From JAVBQJ01 sp045532655 (GTDB taxonomy: Bacteria; Verrucomicrobiota; Lentisphaeria; Victivallales; Victivallaceae), in NCBI GenBank assembly GCA_045532655.1, contig JAZSGI010000222.1, positions 1-29,969 on the forward strand: 29,969 nt of DNA, read 5' to 3'. The translations under genes were made by a program, and so were the position numbers. A model generated the notes under the pieces. That model was not told the origin of the DNA and did not search any database. It worked only from the letters and a program-made list of their open reading frames with translations. Of the stretch, positions 26,301-29,969 are shown piece after piece (the stretch's first letter is position 1; every line of letters begins with the position of its first letter).

Positions 26301-26443
26301 CAGGTGCCGGTGCCGAAAGCCGCCGTGTTGTAGGTATAACAACCTTCTGGGGAATGCTTATTGCAACTCTCGTTGGGATCGCATTTATACCGCCATTGTA
26401 TGCGATCTTCCAGAAAAGCCGGGAAAAGGTAAAACAGAAATAA
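23324..26443 (+). CDS. RND efflux pump, inner-membrane subunit (HAE1 type)
   Basis: Proton-driven export of hydrophobic compounds or drugs from the periplasm and inner membrane. The 1039-residue protein has the full AcrB-like plan: MMIAEFFTRRPKFAFVLAIV as first helix, two large periplasmic loops and twelve membrane segments, with LVDNAIVVVEN in helix 4 and GLCAKSTILMVEF in helix 10. D408 and K941 match AcrB D407 and K940 of the proton relay, but the second aspartate of helix 4 is N409. ATG 23324 or 23327 could both serve; AAGGA lies at 23314-23318 and the upstream TTG is less likely. It forms an operon with the adaptor. No outer-membrane factor gene follows, so a TolC-like partner must come from elsewhere. 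Confidence 0.93.
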   Translation: MMIAEFFTRRPKFAFVLAIVTSIAGLICLFRLPIAEYPEIAPPTVKVTAMYPGATSAVISETVAAVIEEKVNGIEDMMYYKSESDNNGNYTLTLTFEPGTDSDIAQVNVQNAVQLAESSLPDMVRQIGITTKKQSTDMVGVYVFRTDGSTMSMLEMANYVRMNIKDPLARLPGMGFVELLGERNYSMRIWLDTLKMSALNLTPELIIGKISSQNTPVAAGTLGGEGANEFVQFKLDATGRLRTVEDFADIILLTTPDHQQIRLGDIARIEIAAERYTDNGFFNGEECIAVALYRQDGANAVELINSANETLAGMAKRFPAGVEMTMAYDPTNYIVTNIKEIAVTLVLSLLLVVAITYIFLQSWRATIVPAIAIPVSLLGTFFCMMCLGYSINVLTMFGLILVIGSLVDNAIVVVENTIRIIEDERLPPLEAAVKSMKQITAPVIAATLVSAAIYAPIAFYGGIVGTIYMQFAVTMCISLIISAFNALTLSPALCALVLKKSDGDRKKKFILFRWFDSCLNFTKGGYISFGRFMLRRFYLTILLTAGVLAANYFIAKNLKGGFLPDEDKGVLMCELELPPGASLARTEEAMLQFSKIAENVEGVESVLAVTGFSIMSGASENLGFCIIDLDDWSKRTTPELQIGVLQQKLMAAGAELPQGIIRVFQPPAIMGLGVTGGVTFSLRTTGDETPLEFEALTGKLLGMLNNKEPFPEVAFAFTGYNARTPQLFLDIDRQKAEALGVETSSVFTALSSTLSRLYINDFNMYGYTFKVQLQLDGDDRANINNIEELAVHNNTGEMVPLTAFATIRSTLGPRKVERFDQNVSAAVTVMPVPGASTAKIMEKIESVMASDMPATCQVSWTDMSYQEKNNDGKLLLLMTLALLFAYLFLVAQYESWTVPLPVLISVAFASLGGLAALYISDMLLDIYAQLGLIMLIGLCAKSTILMVEFSMQERMTGKSIALSALNGANYRYRAVLMTAWSFVIGVLPMLFATGAGAESRRVVGITTFWGMLIATLVGIAFIPPLYAIFQKSREKVKQK

Positions 26444-26471
26444 CCTTTTGACGGCAGCGTGTTTTAAGCAC

Positions 26472-26539
26472 AAAAAAGTACCGATACCGGCCCCCCCCGC
26501 GCGCAGGAACTACGGCCCCCCGTAATCCGGTATCGGTAC
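26472..26539 (-). terminator. Terminator with an unusually long GC-homopolymer loop
   Basis: A perfect 13-bp stem pairs 26478-26490 (GTACCGATACCGG) with 26527-26539. On the minus strand six T residues follow, which suits the gene ending at 26559. The 36-base loop contains runs of C8 and C6 (G on the minus strand), abnormal for a terminator loop. It may also help stop the converging efflux transcript. Confidence 0.75.
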
Positions 26540-26558
26540 AATATTTTGTTAAATTATA

Positions 26559-27503
26559 TCAGTACAAATCACTGCTTCCGGAATCACATTCCTCTTTTTC
26601 CCAGCAGATTTGCTGTTCCTTGCATGCCTTGATAACAGGTATGACAGCCTTTGCGATTGCGTCAAGACGGGGGATCGTTACTTCCACCTTGTTGCCCTGG
26701 CGCACACAGGTGATCGCCGCCCAGACATCATCAAGACCGGCAATACCGTAAGCAGCAGCCAAAGCCGGGATCCCGGCGATAAACTGCGCTGCAGCGGCTT
26801 CAATTTTATCTGCTTCAGCGGCATCCTGCAGATCGGCATACATCTGCAAAGCGATATAGCCGTTTTCTTCAAAAACTTTCATACTCCCCAAGCCGAAAGG
26901 ATGGGCGGGATTGACTGTGTTTTCTGCAACAGCAGCAAAGAAGCATCCGTCGGTATCACTGTCAGCAAGTATATTGCTGTTGTTTCCGGCGGCACATGCG
27001 GCAACTGCAGCTTCATCCATATTGATTGCCAGCAATACAGTATTTGCATTGATTTTGATGCCAACGGCTGAAATATTTTTTGCAGCAAGTTCGAGATTGT
27101 TCACATTGTAGCCCTCATATCCGGCAAAAGTCACAGCAGTACAATTTTCATCTGCATCAGCCTTGGCACAGCATCCATTGATAAGTTCTTCAGAACCGCT
27201 GAGTACAATGACTCCTTTGCCGCTGGCGGGATCGTTCACATCGTTCCACATGCCGCCGGCAACGATACGGGCAGTAAGCAGTGCAGGAGTGATTTCAGGA
27301 TTCTTCTTACCGGCTTCGGCGAGACACTCTTCCACCACTATCCCGTTGGCAGGCAGAACACTGCTGGCAGCAACTGCCGGCATACTGAAATAGACTGCAG
27401 CCTGGGTTTCTGCAGGCAGAAATCCGGCAATATCTGCAGCAGAGACAGATACTGCTGCAGTAAAACTGCAGAATACTGCAAAAAATTTAGTGATTTTTTT
27501 CAT
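26559..27503 (-). CDS. Secreted small-residue-rich protein, unknown function
   Basis: A 314-residue protein with a clear signal peptide (MKKITKFFAVFCSFTAAVSV, cleavage probably after SAA). The mature part is rich in alanine and acidic residues and has scattered cysteines, including CCAKADADENC and a terminal CKEQQICWEKEEC, which could form disulfides in the periplasm. Regions such as GFLPAETQAAVYFSM, GKGVIVLSGSEELINGC and AVGIKINANTVLLAINMD suggest a repeated beta-alpha pattern, but no family is recognised. AAAAGGAG precedes the ATG. It lies 102 bases after the membrane-protein gene, with a 7-bp hairpin in between, and ends at a strong terminator, so it may be the last gene of the GntR operon or have its own promoter. 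Confidence 0.7.
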   Translation of the reverse strand: MKKITKFFAVFCSFTAAVSVSAADIAGFLPAETQAAVYFSMPAVAASSVLPANGIVVEECLAEAGKKNPEITPALLTARIVAGGMWNDVNDPASGKGVIVLSGSEELINGCCAKADADENCTAVTFAGYEGYNVNNLELAAKNISAVGIKINANTVLLAINMDEAAVAACAAGNNSNILADSDTDGCFFAAVAENTVNPAHPFGLGSMKVFEENGYIALQMYADLQDAAEADKIEAAAAQFIAGIPALAAAYGIAGLDDVWAAITCVRQGNKVEVTIPRLDAIAKAVIPVIKACKEQQICWEKEECDSGSSDLY

Positions 27504-27520
27504 TTTAATTCTCCTTTTTA

Positions 27521-27540
27521 CTTCCGGGCAACCCGGAACT
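27521..27540. other. GC-rich leader hairpin upstream of the secreted protein gene
   Basis: TTCCGGG (27522-27528) and CCCGGAA (27532-27538) form a stem with a 3-base loop just upstream of the ribosome binding site. No T-tract follows; it may stabilise the mRNA 5' end or mark processing. Confidence 0.4.
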
Positions 27541-27605
27541 TACAGACAAATTGCGGGGGAAATGATATTTATAAAGTTTTTACGACCTCCTTGAAGCAAA
27601 TATTA

Positions 27606-28463
27606 TTACAAAAGTTTGTCACAATCATCTGTTGAAGGCGGCACACCTTCACTGGCAAGCAGATATGTTCCACAAAGATAATATGCGTATACAATATAAA
27701 CATAAGTACATCCCAGCCAGAACAGCACACCTCCGGCTCCAAATCCGGCAACTTTTGTCCAACAGGGCAAATCGGCATGTTTGCGGGCAAATTCGATCCA
27801 TGGAGCAGCGATACCCAGTTCCAGAGAAAAAACCAGATACATGAGTATCACTATACCTGCCGCTCCGGCGAACACTTCCACCCAGACAAGACGCAGCAAA
27901 CGAACAGCCTGCAGCAGATTGTCAAAAGGATTCCTGTTGCCGGTCTCCCTTGCCAATACCGGGATTATCATTATCATCAACACCGACCATACTATCTGCG
28001 CCGTGCCGGATACCATCCTCCCGGCGACACCTGCATTTTCACCGCACCAGCCGATAACTGTTGTAACAGCAAAAGTCAGCATGGCCCACAAAAATACGGA
28101 AATGGTATTTCCTGCCGCATATTTCCATCCTCTTTTCCATTGTGCAGTCTGCCCGTTCCATACTCTGATTATTTCGCTGTATAACATAACTCCGGCAAGC
28201 AGCCAGAAAAGTATGGAGCAGAAAGTCCATGTGGCATGTAATATCCGCAACTGCAGTGAAAATTCTCCTGTTTGATAAAAGTGTTTCATCTCCCGCATTG
28301 CGGTACAATCAACCTCCACCAAACACACTGTACTCCAGAACAGTGCGACCACGATCAGAAAAAGCATTTGATTTATGATCAGCATCCCCCACACTTTTCT
28401 GTGCCGCACACTTTTCCCGAGGCTCTCCCGGAAAAGACTTTTTATAACACCCCAACGTGACAT
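27606..28463 (-). CDS. Six-helix integral membrane protein
   Basis: A 285-residue protein with about six membrane segments: near residues 24-49, 73-98, 115-138, 152-170, 192-215 and 237-268. The intervening VRLLRLVWVEVFAGAAG and NPFDNLLQAVRL parts resemble membrane proteins that sit beside YtrA-type regulators or of the DUF6159 kind, but the family is not secure. It starts 22 bases after the regulator's stop, with GGGAG before the ATG, so the two are co-transcribed. Such regulators often control export systems; here no ATPase subunit is present, so it is not an ABC transporter on this evidence. Its N-terminus is basic (KSLFRESLGKSVRHRK), placing it inside the cell. Confidence 0.75.
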   Translation of the reverse strand: MSRWGVIKSLFRESLGKSVRHRKVWGMLIINQMLFLIVVALFWSTVCLVEVDCTAMREMKHFYQTGEFSLQLRILHATWTFCSILFWLLAGVMLYSEIIRVWNGQTAQWKRGWKYAAGNTISVFLWAMLTFAVTTVIGWCGENAGVAGRMVSGTAQIVWSVLMIMIIPVLARETGNRNPFDNLLQAVRLLRLVWVEVFAGAAGIVILMYLVFSLELGIAAPWIEFARKHADLPCWTKVAGFGAGGVLFWLGCTYVYIVYAYYLCGTYLLASEGVPPSTDDCDKLL

Positions 28464-28485
28464 AATAAAATTTCTCCCAATCAGG

Positions 28486-28884
28486 TTATTGACTTATCTC
28501 TGTGATTTTCTCCTGCAGGAACTCTGCAGTTGCTTTCCGGCTTATTCCCTGTGCGTCGGCAGCACATATGAACGAATGGAACAATGATTCCAGAGTTTCC
28601 TGCTGTTCCTCTTCAGAAAGCTCCGTTTTGCAGCCTGCGGCATCAGTGACATAATACCCCATTCCCCTCCGGGTTTCCAACAGACCGCTCAACACCATTT
28701 CTCTGTATGCCTTGGCGATCGTATTGGGATTTATGTTCAACTCCTCTGTTAAAGTACGGATAGATGGCATCTGCTCGCCAACTGCAAGATCGCGATTCAT
28801 TATCTGATTTGTCAATTCTTCGATCAGCTGCTTGTATATCGGCACAGAGCGGCGGAAATCAAGAACTATTTTTTTGTATGACAT
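28486..28884 (-). CDS. GntR family regulator, YtrA subfamily
   Basis: YtrA-type regulators are short GntR proteins that usually repress their own operon of membrane transport genes. The 132-residue protein has the winged helix at about residues 12-75 (VPIYKQLIEELTNQIMNRDL, GEQMPSIRTLTEELNINPNT, GLLETRRGMGYYV) and only a short helical C-terminal dimerisation part, as expected for the subfamily. The ATG at 28884 is chosen since AGAGG lies about 9 bases upstream; a GTG seven codons earlier is less likely. It leads a membrane-protein gene, and a palindrome in its promoter suggests autoregulation. Confidence 0.9.
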   Translation of the reverse strand: MSYKKIVLDFRRSVPIYKQLIEELTNQIMNRDLAVGEQMPSIRTLTEELNINPNTIAKAYREMVLSGLLETRRGMGYYVTDAAGCKTELSEEEQQETLESLFHSFICAADAQGISRKATAEFLQEKITEISQ

Positions 28885-28908
28885 AAAGAATAACCTCTCA
28901 TTCACTAC

Positions 28909-28922
28909 AATAGTGTACTATT
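28909..28922. promoter_or_regulatory. Candidate GntR operator in the regulator's promoter
   Basis: AATAGT (28909-28914) and ACTATT (28917-28922) form an inverted repeat with a GT centre. It lies 25 bases before the regulator's start and just downstream of an AT-rich -10-like element (TATTAT on the minus strand). YtrA-type regulators bind such short palindromes over their own promoter. Confidence 0.5.
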
Positions 28923-28967
28923 ACTATAATACACATTTAATAAAATGCAAATAAAGTTTGGTTTTTT

Positions 28968-29147
28968 TTATTTTTTCACGGCAAAAAAAGTTTCGATCGA
29001 ACTTGATGAAGAAACTTTGTTCATTGCTCTCTGACCTATTTTACTGTGATCTGCAATTACAACAGTTTTATCCGTATTTGCGATCATAGTGCGGCCGATT
29101 GCAGCCATATCAGTATGATATTTTGCAACTGTATCTTCTGCCGGGCT
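28968..29147 (-). pseudogene. C-terminal fragment of a DeoR family regulator
   Basis: The minus strand reads PAEDTVAKYHTDMAAIGRTM then VVIADHSKIGQRAM, the typical sugar-phosphate-binding end of DeoR regulators (the LADxSKxG motif). An in-frame TGA lies directly upstream of the readable part, and no helix-turn-helix half or start codon is found, so the front is lost. The C-terminus ends a little early with IETFFAVKK. This is a decayed gene between the GntR operon and the tRNA. Confidence 0.6.
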
Positions 29148-29266
29148 TCAGCTGTACGGCGGAAACGGCATAGCTCAATTTTTTGAAAATTATGAAACAT
29201 CTGTGAAAATTTTCCATAAATAACGTATCTTAACAATAATAAATCCCATAAAAGTTTACTTTCCGG

Positions 29267-29294
29267 TTGCATTTTTTCTAAAAGGGAGTATATT
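29267..29294 (+). promoter_or_regulatory. Promoter of the tRNA-Leu gene
   Basis: TTGCAT (29267-29272) and TATATT (29289-29294) are 16 bases apart and put the transcript start a few bases before the tRNA. Confidence 0.55.
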
Positions 29295-29304
29295 CTTTAT
29301 GTAT

Positions 29305-29390
29305 GCCCGGATGGTGGAATGGCAGACACAACAGACTTAAAATCTGTTGACCGCAAGGTCGTGCGGGTTCGAGCCCCGCTCCGGGTACCA
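29305..29390 (+). tRNA. tRNA-Leu (anticodon UAA)
   Basis: The 86-base gene folds as a class II tRNA. The acceptor arm pairs GCCCGGA with TCCGGGT. The anticodon stem AACAGA/TCTGTT encloses the loop CTTAAAA, giving anticodon TAA. A long variable arm (GACC GCAA GGTC) follows, and the T arm is GCGGG TTCGAGC CCCGC. CCA is encoded (29388-29390). The class II variable arm agrees with leucine. Confidence 0.95.
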
Positions 29391-29417
29391 TTTTTGCCTT
29401 AAAAGGCAAAATGGTAC
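29385..29417. repeat. Inverted repeat spanning the tRNA 3' end
   Basis: GTACCATTTTTGCCTT (29385-29400) and AAGGCAAAATGGTAC (29403-29417) are inverted repeats with one extra T in the left arm. The left arm includes the tRNA's CCA end. No T-tract follows the right arm, so a normal terminator is doubtful. The right arm abuts the transposase remnant. Confidence 0.55.
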
Positions 29418-29969
29418 GGAATTGCAACCTGACTATCATGCAGTGAGGCAGAAGTCAGAACCGCTGCCAACGGCACATCTCCATCCCCTGTTGCAAGATG
29501 CAGTTTATACCATCTCCAATAAGAAGTTTTACCCTTACTGTCACGCTTTCCGCCCCGATCACGATCTTGCGGTAAGTCGGAAAGATTATCTTCAAGAGAA
29601 CGGAATCCTTGAAGTTTCAGGCGTTTTGTTTCAATTTCTCCCTGTTCCAGAGCGGCAAGTGCTTCTTTTTCTGCCTTGCTTTTGCGACCGCGTTTTTTCT
29701 TTACATTAACCGGAACAGTTTTTTTTGAATAGATTTTTCACGACTGCTTATTGCTGTAGAATCTATACTGGTATGTCCAACCAATTTTTCCTCATAGTTT
29801 TCTTTGATGATGCAACGGTGAACTTCTTCAAAGTCTGCGTAAAACCGGATTGGTTTTCAAATTTTCAATCAGCAACTTCGTGGTCGGAAAATCGTAAACT
29901 GATTTTAACAGAAACGCACGAAAAATCTTTTCCCGATCTTTCATCGGGCGTCCTAAGCCACACCAACGC
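29417..29969 (-). pseudogene. Decayed DDE transposase (IS4-type), truncated by the tRNA region
   Basis: The minus strand, entering from beyond the window, reads RPMKDREKIFRAFLLKSVYD and KLLIENLKTNPVLRRL, then in another frame EEKLVGHTSIDSTAISSREK (first catalytic aspartate) and in a third KKRGRKSKAEKEA, SLEDNLSDLPQDRDRGG and VLTSASLHDSQVAIP (second aspartate). These are the conserved blocks of IS4-like transposases. There are at least two frameshifts and an internal deletion after LRRL, and the reading stops at 29417, before the last catalytic glutamate region. The gene is dead. Terminal repeats are not visible. Confidence 0.8.

Noticed and set aside
27560..27600. Strong AAGGAGG on the minus strand after the membrane-protein gene
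   Set aside because: No start codon lies at a usable distance and no reading frame follows; it may be a relic or chance.

Overview
The window most resembles the chromosome of an anaerobic, carbohydrate-degrading Lentisphaerota bacterium (Victivallis-like). This is an inference from three things: a prepilin-type protein with the FTLIELLVVIAIIAILA leader that is greatly expanded in that phylum, several glycoside hydrolases of families GH172, GH39-like and GH42-like, and a glycyl radical enzyme, which needs anoxic conditions. Base composition is moderate and coding is ordinary bacterial. About 26 features are genes or gene remnants; there is no prophage, CRISPR array or rRNA.

Layout. 1-1019: the tail of an unknown gene, two hairpins, and mraZ with a promoter carrying 10-bp phased TTGGAA repeats, followed by a tiny membrane protein; rsmH and the rest of the division cluster are absent. 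1148-8829: a sugar-utilisation block, with a glycosidase-like TIM-barrel protein, a divergent AraC regulator, a GH172 enzyme, a glycyl radical enzyme of the eliminase type (Cys-x-Glu) behind a perfect palindrome, and a xylulokinase-like FGGY kinase, closed by a bidirectional terminator. 8919-16123 (minus strand): a pseudopilin gene followed by two tandem paralogous secreted GH42-like proteins of about 1085 residues. 16124-17212: no intact gene, but two divergently oriented remnants of pseudopilin genes with a surviving promoter and terminator. 17213-18895: a large serine recombinase. 19012-21147: a cytoplasmic GH39-like glycosidase with an N-terminal CBM9-like domain.

21219-26443: a GNAT acetyltransferase, then an RND efflux adaptor and pump pair without an outer-membrane factor. 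26559-28884 (minus strand): a YtrA-type GntR regulator, a six-helix membrane protein and a secreted small-residue-rich protein of unknown function. 28968-29969: a DeoR regulator fragment, an intact tRNA-Leu(UAA) and a decayed transposase truncated right beside the tRNA.

How the genes may work together. The GH172, GH39-like and GH42-like enzymes would release sugars, possibly furanosides or pentoses. The FGGY kinase would phosphorylate a ketopentose-like product, and the glycyl radical enzyme would act on a sugar, polyol or other small substrate under anoxia with an activase encoded elsewhere. AraC and the palindrome before the glycyl radical gene are the visible control points. The most notable points are the glycyl radical/FGGY/GH172 neighbourhood, the GH42-like pair lacking the usual acid/base motif, the MraZ operator variant, and the divergent pseudopilin remnants beside a recombinase.
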